Shown here: in pieces, positions 25,228 to 35,999 of the stretch | How the letters are laid out: every line of letters begins with the position of its first letter | Numbering within the stretch: the first letter of the stretch is position 1 | Assembly (NCBI GenBank): GCA_025766275.1 | Contig: JAFKAC010000003.1 | Location: 1,054,001 to 1,118,000, forward strand | Direction of reading: 5' to 3' | From: Lactarius indigo | Lineage: Eukaryota; Basidiomycota; Agaricomycetes; Russulales; Russulaceae | DNA length: 64,000 nt | Program-made: the position numbers and the translations under genes | The notes under the pieces: generated by a model | What the model was told of the DNA's origin: nothing | The model's input: the letters and a program-made list of their open reading frames with translations, nothing else | Databases searched by the model: none

Positions 25228-26453
25228 TCACCAGTGGCCCCTTGGGGCACCAGTCACCAAGCCGAGCTCCAGGGAGTCCTCCACGCCGTTTACCTTCTCC
25301 TTCCCACATAATCCGACAAATCCGACACGATCATAAACACGCTGGGCGCTGTTATCATGACCGACATAAAGCGTCACGCTGCGCTTGCCACAGTCGACCA
25401 GGAGTCTATCAATGATGAATTATCGTCAGACGTACGACACGTGATAAGGGCTAGAAACGAACCGTTTGGTTATGTTTCGAACAAGATGCTCTGCAAATCC
25501 CCGGCGCCTCCATTTGGGAGTCGTGAAAACCTTGGTAATTGCAGAGACATTTTGGGTGCTACGGGTGACAGCACAGATGGAAGTAACCTCTCCCTCGGAT
25601 TCGTAGATCCAGATGAGACCTTCGGCCGTGAGTTCCCGTGCCTCAATCATCGCCGCATCGATCTCAAGTGGGAAATACACCTATAAAAGGAACAGTCAAA
25701 TAAGCCAACAGGATGGCGTACGGCGAGATGGGCGCACCGAATCATCCGCGAATTCTTTGCAAAGCTGGGCAACTGCAGCAAGATCTTCAACACCCGCTCG
25801 GCGAATGTTATCGCCAGAAGGAAGAGGATCAATCGCCTCCTTGAACGTATCCAGGTTGCAGTACGTGTAATGAGCGGAATAGAACGGCACCTGCTCGATG
25901 GGGCACTTGACGAGATCCGACCAATACCTTGTAAATGACTTGACAAGGGGAGTGGTGCCGAAAATGGAAAAGACACGCCGTGGGGGAACAATGTCAAGAG
26001 ATGCTCCGCGAGAAGTTCTGTACGCGGCGCAAGCCACGACTGCGATATCGGAGTTGGAGTCCTTGGCGTCCAAAGAAATATGGGGTAGTCGCCTAGCTTC
26101 CCGCTGACGCATGATAGGACGATGTCAAGTGTTGGAGGGATGAACGGGGAGGGAGAGGACCAAACTGTCAGCCAAAAGGGCTCATTACTCTTGACCCTGG
26201 GGCGTGCCACGGTACTCTGAGCTGTTCGCGCCCTTTGTTTCCACCAGCTGCTAACGTCGGACTCGTTGGTGAAATGGAACCCAGTCAACGCCGCTTCACT
26301 TCCGAGAAGTTTGAGGGCATGTGCAAAGACGATATTTGCGGATTCTTCGTGACGACGAAGAGTGGGGAAGGTTGCAGATAGGAAGTCGGCAGCAGAGTCG
26401 TGTTGAACGACGAGCGTATTTGCAGATAAACGAATAGGAGTAAGGCCGGGCAT
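25228..26453 (-). CDS. GNAT-family N-acetyltransferase
   Basis: Starts MPGLTPIRLS at ATG 26451-26453. An N-terminal helical/beta region is followed by a GNAT fold: GDNIRRAGVEDLAAVAQLC (beta1/alpha1), VYFPLEIDAAMIEARELT, EGLIWIYESEGEVTSICAVT and motif A as KVFTTPKWRRRGFAEHLV (acetyl-CoA pyrophosphate loop, R/Q-x-x-G-x-A type). The final exon reads VTLYVGHDNSAQRVYDRVGF, the usual motif B, and ends GHW at TGA 25228-25230. Two C-terminal joins are clear GT-AG introns; KR-LLVDCGKRS uses a GTTCGT donor. The N-terminal frame (..LLTLFP) and the next frame (PRRVFSIFG) meet in a run of five C at about 25982-25986 (five G on +); six would keep the frame. This is a probable one-base error or a true frameshift. 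The substrate is unknown. Confidence 0.82.
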
Positions 26454-28867
26454 TGTGAAGTGAACAGGTGCGGTACCACTGGTCTAGGAAGTAGAGTCAA
26501 GGGGTGGTTTGCTTGGAGAGTAGACTGGTGGAGGGTTAGATGGACATGGAGACGCAGGGCACCTTAAATACCCGCGCGGTGCCACAAGTATTTGTTGCCA
26601 GTGCCCCATTCTTGGAATCATCACCGGTAGTTCATAGAATCTGAAGGAGAACTATTTCCTGTGCAAGAACTCCATGTGAGTAAGGACGAGTTAGGAAGTC
26701 TAGCACAGACCTTGTTTGAAATACAGTTCACTCTGACTCCTCCGATACCGACGAATTGGCTCTGCATTCGATGATGCGTCCCTGTACAGGGATTGCCAAA
26801 GGACACGTTGGGGCCACGGGAAGCGAAATGAAAGCAAGGTCGAACTAATAGATCAAGATTTTGAAGCCACCAAGGTCGAATAAGGAAATCCTACATTCAT
26901 AAAAGATAGAAAATGAGTGGAAGTGATTACGTTGTGTATGAAAGAACACCGTACCACTGCGCGTCCCCGGCGGTGTGCAAATGGGACGGGGAACCGTGCA
27001 AGGTTTGATTACAATACAAGAAGTGTTGTAGTCCTCGTCACGCATCACGGTCACAGTGACTTTCTGTTTCAGGTTGGCGTCTTTACGCCCACCGGCGTTC
27101 TGGTCCCGTTCGTGGCGGTCCGCTCCTTGTCATCCCTCCTATTGCTCGTGCCCAAAACTGAAATAAAATAAAAGATATACCAACGACCCAGATCGGGTTA
27201 CGTACAGGATACTGTCCCCGTGATTGCAAAAGGGGGACCGGTGCTAGACGTAGTACGATACGATCGGAGCGTTGACAGCATACCGCCATTGGGCGAAGCC
27301 AGGGCATTGGCGGTCACGAGTGGGTCAGTAAGATCTCCTCCGGTGCCTATGATGAGCGGTGATGAACTCCTCGGAACGTGTGCGTTTGAGTCCCAATTAG
27401 ATCAAATTCAACCGGGAGAGGGCGTGCATCTTTCAGGGATCTACCCTGTATACCTATCCAGAACCTCAGACCCCTGGCCGTCTTGGTGGGAAATAAGCCT
27501 CTCATTAGTACGCGTAGGCAAAGTCATTGGGGTCCGGGATCCTATTTTTGTACAATGAAAACCAATGATGGCGCGTCAATGTAGGTTCCTGATTGGCTAG
27601 CTCTGTGCCCCGAGATCTTTGGGACAAGACGCAACTTACCCGCGCCAACCTCGGAGATAGTTTCGGTCCTTTTGGGTCTTAATAGGGTACTGAATACTTT
27701 ACCGATCACAGACGACGACGACCTATACGGACATCCAAGTGGGCTGTGGGAAGCTACAGGATGACTGTACCACTGCCATCCCACGGGCCGCCAAACGGGC
27801 TTGTAGCAACGATCAAACGAACACCCCAACAATGTGACAGGGGTGGGCAGGGATGGCCATCAAAGCTCGATCTGCGCTGTCTGATGCGACACCCATTGTG
27901 AAAGGGCATGGGAAAAGGGCCCGGAGCTTGAGTCAACGACGCGCTGACCAAACAAAGAGTCCAGTGGAAATCGAGCCTTGGCCGTACACGGTTCGACTAT
28001 CGTGCGTCAACATGCTGCGCCTAGCGCCACCAACTAAAAACGGTCGAAAATTGTGTAGCTCTCACGGAGGCGGCCGCACCCAAGCCATTACGGAAGAACC
28101 AACGTCACAAAGTGAGGTCACTCGCCAGTCCAAAAGGCAAAATCTAGCGATAGCGAATTGTCAATTAATACGGGCCTATCCGACGCATTTCGAGACAGCG
28201 CCCACCGGTGAAGGTAACGCCACCTCGACATGCTGCACAACTGGAAGGAGTTCACCGCAGTCTCGTGCTGACACAGTTAGTCACGCCCGTTCATTGAAGA
28301 CGTATGCGTGCTGCATAGCCAATGTGGCAAAAAGGAGATAGGAGCCTGTTAGGAGCCTCTTCAATTCATGAATCGCGGAACTAGTTAGTCTCCGCTATAA
28401 ACGAGCGAAGGTCTGATTCGGTCTCAGGTCATGTTCGTTTCTAGAGCACAATATGGCTTTAAGACCGAACGCGCACCCTTGGTCCGGTGCAGCGCAATTA
28501 AAGGAAAGGAAAAGGTTTCCCAAAGTGGCCGGCATGAATAATGCAGTACAGTGCTGCAACGTGTAGCCCTCGATTGATCTTGGCTCGCATCTTGGAGCAC
28601 CATATGTCGTGCCTGTAGACAAACAGGGAGACGAAAACAAAAGAGGGTAAGGACCAAGCTAACCCTCACATCACATTAAACTCATAACCAATGATTGGGC
28701 GTAGTTCAGCTGCCAATGTTTTTGTTCGAAGCTTGGAAGACCCGGATATGATTCCATTGAATAGGACACAGCAACATACGCTCGAGCCCCCGAGATTACG
28801 AGACATATGACTCAGCATAACATTAAACACACGATTGCGCACGTAGATAAGCGATTTTCGTCGATGT
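26454..28867. other. 2.4-kb gene-poor region
   Basis: Contains the GNAT promoter at its left end and the 3' flank of the thioredoxin-like gene at its right. The longest open stretches on + are about 27181-27558, with a well-mixed composition, and 27853-28341. I recognise no motif in either, and I saw no ATG-started, splice-supported gene model. Left unannotated. Confidence 0.4.
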
Positions 28868-29800
28868 CTATGAATCCTTAGGGGGGGGTTCATCCTTGGG
28901 AGATTCGTCCTTGATAAGCGATTCATCCTTGGTGGGTGATTCGTCTTTGATGGGAGGTCCGTCCTTGGCGGGCGATTCATCCTTGGTGGGCGGTTCCTCA
29001 ATAGGAGGACCATCATTGGTGGGTGGGGAAGTAATAGCAGCTGATCCGACGAAGGTAGGGAGATCGCTGGCGATCTGGCCTTCGACGAGCCGGCCGGCCT
29101 CCTTTGCCTGCGACCAACACCCAAAATCGTGAGTCATTGGGGCCCCAGCGACGCCGTGAGCGGGAGAGGGTGGGGGTGGAGTCTACATCCCCGAGGTCCC
29201 CAGATGAATGAAAAACACGTACGCCCTGCAACTTGACGACGGTCGGAATGGATTGAATGCGCCACGGGGCAGCGCGGAAGAAGTTTGCCCCCGTTTTCCA
29301 TCTGTGATGGGGAAACAAATGCCGGTTGGGGCCGGGTCCGCAGGCAGGCAAGCGGGGTAGAGTGAGACCATATGAATAAGTGAACGTCCCTCTTTTTTAG
29401 CACCCCGACCCCGATCGGAGACGGGGAAAGGAGGCGAGGATGATAAGCGTCAACGCACTCTATTCGCTGTCCAACGTAAACGATCAATCCAGTTGGACCA
29501 TCGGCTGGTGCAAAAATGCGTTCGATAATGTCTTCCACTTTACGACAGTCCTGGTGGCGGAGATGCCGGCGAATGAGTATATGCGGTGAGACGCACACGC
29601 AAGAACCCAGCCCCTTCTATGGGCGCTAGGTGGGCGGCATGGCGGTGTCTCGCCTAGGGGAAGTATGTACTAGTAGAACAACTCACAGGGCACCACATCT
29701 TGCCATCATCGTCACGACTAGCGTAGAAAATGACAAAATTATGTTTGACACTCTCGTATGAGGAAAGTTCAAAGGGGTCCTCGATCGTGTCGAGCGGCAT
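28868..29800 (-). CDS. TXNDC17-type thioredoxin-fold protein with repeat tail
   Basis: Starts MPLDTIEDPFELSSY at ATG 29798-29800. Four exons join to the single-domain DUF953/TRP14 fold: FVIFYASRDDDGKMWCPDC contains the redox motif WCPDC, completed across a longer intron (about 29685-29551), followed by CRKVEDIIERIFAPADG, GLIVYVGQRIEW, FFRAAPWRIQSIPTVVKL (with the cis-Pro) and VEGQIASDLPTFV. In animals this family reduces disulfides and S-nitrosothiols in the cytosol, in partnership with thioredoxin reductase; that role is inferred here. Unusually, the fold is followed by about 50 residues of Pro/Ser/Lys/Asp/Glu hexapeptide repeats (type SPTKDE) before the stop at 28868-28870. The tail is encoded by 18-bp tandem units. 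Confidence 0.85.
28871..29012 (-). repeat. 18-bp coding minisatellite in thioredoxin-like protein tail
   Basis: About seven imperfect 18-bp units (plus-strand type GATTCATCCTTGGTGGGC) encode hexapeptides PPTKDE, SPAKDG, PPIKDE, SPTKDE, SLIKDE and similar. The last units are irregular (SPKDE is one residue short). Unit length is a multiple of three, so copy-number change would keep the frame. Confidence 0.8.
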
Positions 29801-30067
29801 TATGGCGGTACGACGTCGTTTAGGAGCGTGACACCAGCGACTCACTCGATAGCGCGTTATGTAAGCGCAGAATCTAATTCACTCAACCTGATACGGAACA
29901 AAACAATCAATGCGTTGAGGTATGAGTATGATGATGTAGGGAGAATTGCGCAACAAAATGAACACTACAATCAGAATGAACTGCGCCTACAGCTGGTCAA
30001 TAAAAAAAAGTCCAATCGACCAATAAATCAAAATGATATTAGGCCCCTATCATGTGACGCTAGTCGC
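29801..30067. promoter_or_regulatory. Spacer upstream of thioredoxin-like gene
   Basis: 267 bp between two minus-strand genes. It is A-rich near 29880-30035 with an A-run at about 30002-30008. It should hold the 3' end of the Ser/Thr-rich gene and the promoter of the thioredoxin-like gene. No gene seen. Confidence 0.4.
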
Positions 30068-31843
30068 CTAGTCACTGCAGCCCGCACAACCTGTTGTGGC
30101 TTCGGCCGGAGCAGCGCCCGACGCTGATGAGTATGCGGGCATGCTCGAATAAGAATCGGGGCTCTGCGAGTATGAAGACATGCTTGAGTAAGAACCGGGA
30201 CTCTGCGTCTTGTATGCATAGCCAGCAGAGGTGGTTGTGGTTGACCAGGAATAGGAGGGCGACGGAGAAGCATACGTGTTGTACTCATTTTTGTTACCCG
30301 CCGAGAGTCCCCAATTGGTCTGACACTTGCCAAGGCACTGGGCAAGCGCGGTCTCAGCCACCAGGGATGTTGTGACCAGAGTCTGTGTCTCAACGTTGGT
30401 TTGAGTCATAGTCTGGAACTTCGTGTGGTCCTCTGTGACTGTACTCGTCATGGTATCGACGAGAGTCTTGGTCTGAAAATCGAGTCTGATAAGCACGAGA
30501 ATCGAGAGAGCATGAAATGAAAATCGACTGACATTGTCAATAACACGAGTCGACAAAAGAGTTGAGACATAGGTCGTGGGCTCGATCATTGTCTTGACAG
30601 AGACGGAAGTAACAGTCTCGAAATCTGTCTTAGTGGAAGTCGAAACGTATGTGCGGAAATCAGTCATCGTCTTTGTCTCCGTCTCCTTCGATGGTCTTGG
30701 TCTACATTATCAGTCCCAAATCAGCACAATCCTCAAAACGGCGAAAGGAACCAAGGACGCACGTTGTCAATAACCCGGGTACTGACAAGCGTGCTGACAT
30801 AGGTCGTAGGCTCGACCATGGTGGACACATAGGTCTTAGTCACGAAGTCCGTCTGAGTCGAAACAGATAATTTAGTCTCGGTGTCTGTGAGGGTCTGTGT
30901 GTCGGTCTTGAGGTATGTCTGGACCGAAGTCAGCGTTGAGGTTGCCGTGAGTGTGTGCTCAAGAGTCTTTGTGTTATCAATAATCTCAGTAGAGACCCAG
31001 ACACGAGTAGTGGGTATGACCAGCGTCGACGTCATAAAATCTGTAACGGTTTCCACGTCCGTCATCGTCTTGAGGTACGTGACCGTCGAAGTGACCGTAG
31101 TAGGGATGGTCATGGTCTACAAATCTCAAGTCTGCATAGGCTCTTCAACCCATGACAAGGGACGTACCTTGGTCATGGTGTCCGTCACGGTCATGGTATC
31201 CGTCATGGTCTTCGTGTCCGTCATGGTTTTAGTGACGGTGACCGGGGGCGCTTGGTAGCAACTGACGGCAATATAAATGAGAGTTCGATTCATGGCCTAT
31301 ATGGTGTGATGCTTACGACGATTGTGGCGGCTGGTAGCAGCCAGACGTGGCCCACTGGTAGCCAGATCAATACGATGCAGAAAGAGAGGTAATACGAATA
31401 CACACCCAAGACTCCGTACTGGTGCAGCTCCCATCATACCCTTTCTGGTAACCATACCCACAATCCATGCTCTTGTAACCTCCGGCCATAAACGAGGAGT
31501 AAGGCATGTCCTGAGCTTGCGGGGGTGGTGTATACTGTGCAGGAGGGGGCGAGTATGAACCATACTGATTGTAGGGAGGGGGAGAGTTTTGATCGTAGGA
31601 AGGAGACATTGAGTAGGACGGAGACGACGATGAGCCATAATAGGCGTTGGGACTGGGGGAGGACGAAGTGATGGCAGGGGATGCACTCGAGTACGAGGAC
31701 GAAGGATATGACGATGATGAGGACGATGAAGACGACGAAGTAACAGAGCCAGGATCCGTCATGGCCGCGGGCAATGAGACCATAGAGATAACCTGAGCGG
31801 ACGCGAAGGACGCGAGAGAAACGCACACAGCGAGAGAGATCAT
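30068..31843 (-). CDS. Secreted Ser/Thr-rich repeat protein (cell-wall/adhesin type)
   Basis: Starts MISLAVCVSLASFASAQ at ATG 31841-31843, a good signal peptide with cleavage after ASA or AQ. Next comes a poly-Ser tract (10 consecutive Ser), a Pro/Tyr/Ser/Gln-rich region with SPPPYNQYG-like motifs, and a Cys-containing DCGYGYQKGYDGSC segment. The middle is made of Thr-Val alternating repeats (KTMTDTKTMTDTMTVTD; repeated TTYVSTLVSTRVIDN and TTYVSTLLSTRVIDN), typical of heavily O-mannosylated extended beta regions. The C-terminal part has QCLGKCQTNWG, Ser/Tyr-rich PGSYSSMSSYS repeats and ends CAGCSD at TAG 30068-30070. No hydrophobic GPI-attachment tail is visible, so it is probably secreted or wall-associated by other means. 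Several short introns lie between repeat blocks, and the repeats themselves look duplicated (30541-30670 and 30770-30870). Confidence 0.82.
31616..31760 (-). repeat. Ser-codon repeat tract
   Basis: Low-complexity GAC/GAT/GAA-rich sequence on the plus strand that encodes runs of Ser, Tyr and Pro on the minus strand in the N-terminal part of the secreted protein. Confidence 0.6.
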
Positions 31844-32378
31844 TATGAATAAAGGATTGTAGAGCTTTTGGGAAACTGATCAAGTTGACACAAAAAAAAA
31901 GATTGTAGAGCAGAGTGAATGGTAATGGTAGCGGTCTACGCTGATGTACTGTCTCGCAGTGACTGAAAGTGTAGAAGGCTTGTTACGGCGCAAGCGCACT
32001 GAGAAGGAACAGATCAGAAGAGAATACGAGCAGTCAAAAACGGAATACTGACCGCTAAAACGAAGAGAAAAAGGGAGAGGGAAGAAAGCGAAAAAAAAAA
32101 TCGAAAGCAGAGAGGAAAGGGGAAGGAAGGTTGAAGAGATTTACATGGAAATGGAGTGGGATATTTGAGCACGTCGGGAGCATAGCGGCATGGCAGGCGG
32201 GGTGATCCGGTTTTCCAGATCGAGATGTTTTTTTTTTTTTTGACTTGGCTGTGTTCCTAAGGTGATGAAGACTAATTTCAATTGGTTACGATGCCAGTCC
32301 CGTAAAGGTATAGAGTCATACGGTGTTTATCTCTAACCGTGTCACTGTGTCCCATCTCTATGTCCCATCCCTCTCGCT
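31844..32378. promoter_or_regulatory. Upstream region of secreted repeat protein
   Basis: 535 bp between the carrier gene stop and the ATG of the secreted protein, both on the minus strand. It holds A-runs at about 31892-31900 and 32092-32100, an AG-rich stretch (32060-32140) that gives the gene a pyrimidine-rich leader, and a T-run of 13 at about 32228-32240. No other gene seen. Confidence 0.45.
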
Positions 32379-35300
32379 TCATGAGGCCGACGGTGTTCGT
32401 CGCCCAATGTCCCCATGGACGTCTAGGAGAATCTTCAGTGCATTCCGTGCCCGTGTCTTTGCGATCTCCTCTCCACGCGTCGTAAGCGCCGTCTCCACTT
32501 CCCGGGGCGCTTCTTTCCACGGGTACTGCCACCACGATATACCATCAGACCACGATGTTCATATCACAGATGTGACAGATGACTTACGGGAAGAAACTGT
32601 TCAATGTCATGCACAAGAAATCAACATCTCGATCAGCATCATATGTGCGGTGTCAATAGAAAACGTCACCTTGTGGAGATACTCATACGCCACGAGTGTG
32701 AACCCGAACTGGGGCGAACTCCGAAGTATGCGTGCTGGTCCACCTTTGAACAGTGCTTTGAAACCCTCCTCGCGGTCTACATTGTTCGTGATAAAGGCGA
32801 CACGATAACCTGGAGGACCCAACTGTACATACATATCTTAGCGAATGCATCAGCAAGGCCCTTGTAAGACGTCTGTCCCTTGCGAGATTCAACTTGCAAC
32901 CGCGTCTTAACGACGTCTGTCCCAGCAAATAGGATGTCAGCCATTGTTCGTTATTGGGTATCCACATGAAGGTTCCGCACCAGCCGGCGTTGTGAGGTAG
33001 GCTGCGGGCATGCCACTGCGCGTCAATCGGAATCATCAATCCGTTGATCAGTCAGACAACCCTGAAACATGTCAAGACAAATACGTACGCTACAGCTGCA
33101 GAGGCCAGAGTTTCAAAGAATGACAACGTTTTGCCATGGTATCCCTCGTGAAAGACGTCCTTCTTCAGGTGAGAATACGCGGGAAAGTATATGGCCGAAA
33201 ATGGTATGTCACGCAGCAGGCACGCAGAAGCGCCACGATATAGACCTAAGAGCCCGAGTTGGCGAATGATATGAACTGCACCGCGTGGTGCAGCGCCCTC
33301 AACTGCCGCCGCTTCGCCTTGCACTTGGAGCCGGATTTTCCTACACACATTTGTATAAGCGTCTTCAGAGACATAGATCATACACCGCCCCAATAATACG
33401 TACACGATTTCCAGCGGGTTCGTGAATACCTGCCCAATGTCTTGGATTGTTTCAGGGTCTAGACCAACCGATTGGCACTCACCACTTGACAACCGCCGGC
33501 AGTGCCACCGGCCACCACTTCCCAGAATGGTGATATCCGGCCCGTCTCCGGGTCCATCGCCCTTCCACGGACAAGGTCGTTCACCGTAAGTTTGATCGCT
33601 TTTTCAGGTGCAACGCCCTTGGAAACCACATTCAGCGCCCACTCTTGAAAGTGAACGAATATCATGGGATACTTACAATCAACTGGGGCCCAAGACCACG
33701 GTAAAACCCTAGAAAGCCTTCATTACGCAATACCTTCTTGACACAGTCCCAGCTGTTCTTGTACAGGAGCTGGCCAACAATGGTGCTCCGTTGGTTTTGC
33801 ATCCTGGTAAAGAGCGTACGTCATCAGTGGGTAAGGTATATCCAAGGCACAATGATGGTGCTTACCGTGTCTACAACGGGTACATCGGGCAGTGAAAGAG
33901 TCCCGGGGACCTCGGTCAAGCGCTCTTTTTGAAAATTGCATTACCCATACCTTTACTGAGCAACAAGGTACGGTTGGCATCGGGTCTAATAAACACGCTA
34001 TCGTGACAACGCACCAAGATCTATTGGGTATACGATAGTCGCTCCAAACGCACCCGCCATACCTTCCATCGGATCTCAATGCAGTGTTCTTGTACATCTG
34101 AATGCACGTACCGCCTTGCATGAAGTTATAGGCCGAATGCGCGAGGTTCGACAGCACACTAGATGCGGTACCACCTTCGGCTCTGTCGATCGTTGCGTCC
34201 TCGCTGTCACCCGGCGCACGCCAGCGCGGGTCGAGTAGTTGTGCAAAGTCGATAAAGGCCAGACGCTGGCCCGCAGCACCACGACCGGCGAAGTGGAAGA
34301 TAATGGATGCTTCCATGGGGGTGAAGAGCGAATGTCGTGAGGTGGACGCAGCGTGGTTCAAGAATTCCGTCTGGTCAATGCGCCCATCTTTGGATTTCGC
34401 GGTGGCTTCATGCAACATGCGCTCGATCATGTCGATCTCTGCGCGGCTGTGGTAGAAGTTCCCGACAATCTAAGCTGAGAACATACCTCTGATGACGTTA
34501 TGACACGCATTGACCTCAGAAAACGAGATGTTGCCACCAGGAGACAGTGTGGTAAGGGTTGGCAGGAGCTCTATCACGACATCGGAAAGCTTGTGCCCTG
34601 CAAGTTCCTGCGGATTTAATGTCACCATAACCGCAAAGCTGGTAACAACCCTGGAACAACGCACGAGCATGATGCGCTTGAACTGGTCCGGTCGAATGAA
34701 TCCATCCTGGTTTTCGTCAAAGTAGTGGAACGCTTGGCGCAGTCGTTCACCTTGAAGACCCTTCATTAGTTGGGTAAATTCGTGGTCTATACGATTCGTC
34801 AGCGCCACCTCCAATGACGATTGTGCAGAAGACACCTACATCCGAGCACGTGTGCCCCGTTTTTCTTTCCTAGGTAGAGCTTGACCCAGTCGCTAAACAC
34901 GCGTTTAACTAATGAGTATCGCCACATGCCCACGTAGAAAAGAAAGTGCGGACCAGTCAAAATCGAACGGAATTCGCGTCTGGGCCAATGTGGGAGGAGA
35001 AAACGCTCTTGAACTCATCAAAGGTGATTGTACCAGAGCCATCCCTGTGTTCCGCGGTCCACACATTAGCCACCAGACCTGGCGTAGAGTGCGGAAGCGC
35101 GCATACACGTCGAAATACTGAAAGGCCATGTAATAGTCCGCGTCTGGGCGTTTGAGCAGGGCTTGGAAGACCACAAAGTCGTCCCAAGACAAAAGGCCCC
35201 GCTTCGCGGCGTCCGCGACGCGAAAGAGAATGGCGAACTGCGCGCGGCTGATACGCGTCAGGTCGCCCTTCGGCGCGATCGCGTTCACAAACTGGTCGCG

Positions 35301-35559
35301 ATCCAGGAGTCTGCCACCGCGCCGCACGCACACCGTTCAGCGAAGTCTCGGAGACGACCAGACGACCAAGGGGGACGTACTTTTCACCATTAACAACGGT
35401 CTTTGCGTTCGCGTCGAAGGTCCGACGCCAACGCCTCAGCTCCGACTCTTGTGCGCGCACGGCACTCTTAACGGACCGCACGACGCGCGAGGCGGTACCT
35501 CCGTTGGTATCCCCGGAGTCTGCGTGCACTACAGGCAAAGGACTGGCGGTGGATGCCAT
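32379..35559 (-). CDS. AGC1: Mitochondrial aspartate/glutamate carrier with EF-hands
   Basis: Starts [20 protein letters not shown] at ATG 35557-35559. The N-terminal half has calcium-binding EF-hand units ([35 protein letters not shown]), as in aralar/citrin. The C-terminal half is a six-helix mitochondrial carrier with three signature boxes: [28 protein letters not shown] and [13 protein letters not shown], each split or flanked by short introns, with [20 protein letters not shown] and the ending [21 protein letters not shown] follow the gene past the apparent end of the last long frame: [25 protein letters not shown] uses two more introns and ends RRTPSAS at TGA 32379-32381. It exchanges matrix aspartate for cytosolic glutamate plus H+ across the inner membrane. 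Many exons (about 15); no lesion noticed. Confidence 0.92.
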
Positions 35560-35999
35560 GGGTCGTCAATTAATGACTGCGAATGGGTTTTCAGTCGACG
35601 ACACTGCGAGGAAATGGGAATGAGAGTACTAGTTCGAAGACGAAAAAAATACGAAGAGGTGAATATTGTATAGGTCTATGTCGTTTGTCTAGACTCTAGT
35701 CAGTTTAGCGTGGTGTAGAGTAGTTGTGTGGTCGAGTAGCGGGAGAGAACGGAGGTACGGGGCAAACTTGCGTGCCAGGGCCAGGGATCGGGTCTTTCTT
35801 CTCGCCAATGCATCATTTTTTTTTAGTTCTGATGACGTAAACATTAAACCGGCACGAGTAAACCCGGTCCCACACCTGTCCCATTGGTGAAGATGGGGAA
35901 CCAAGCCGCCAGTGTGACCACCATAACATATCGGGTAGCAGGGTGGGTCAGAGTCAAAGCCCGAGGAGGCATGCAGTACTGTATGGTGAATTGCATCCA
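35560..35999. promoter_or_regulatory. Spacer between TRM5 3' end and carrier promoter
   Basis: 440 bp; both flanking genes are on the minus strand. A-run at 35645-35650 and a T-run of 9 at about 35817-35825. No gene seen. Confidence 0.4.

Noticed and set aside
25200..25440. Plus-strand string resembling an RNase H domain (HQAELQGVLHAV..)
   Set aside because: The opposite strand of the same bases is the last exon of the GNAT gene with its motif B and a proper stop, so the plus-strand likeness is a shadow.
27853..28341. 162-codon plus-strand frame
   Set aside because: Composition rich in Thr/Ser/Arg without pattern; no homologous motif seen.
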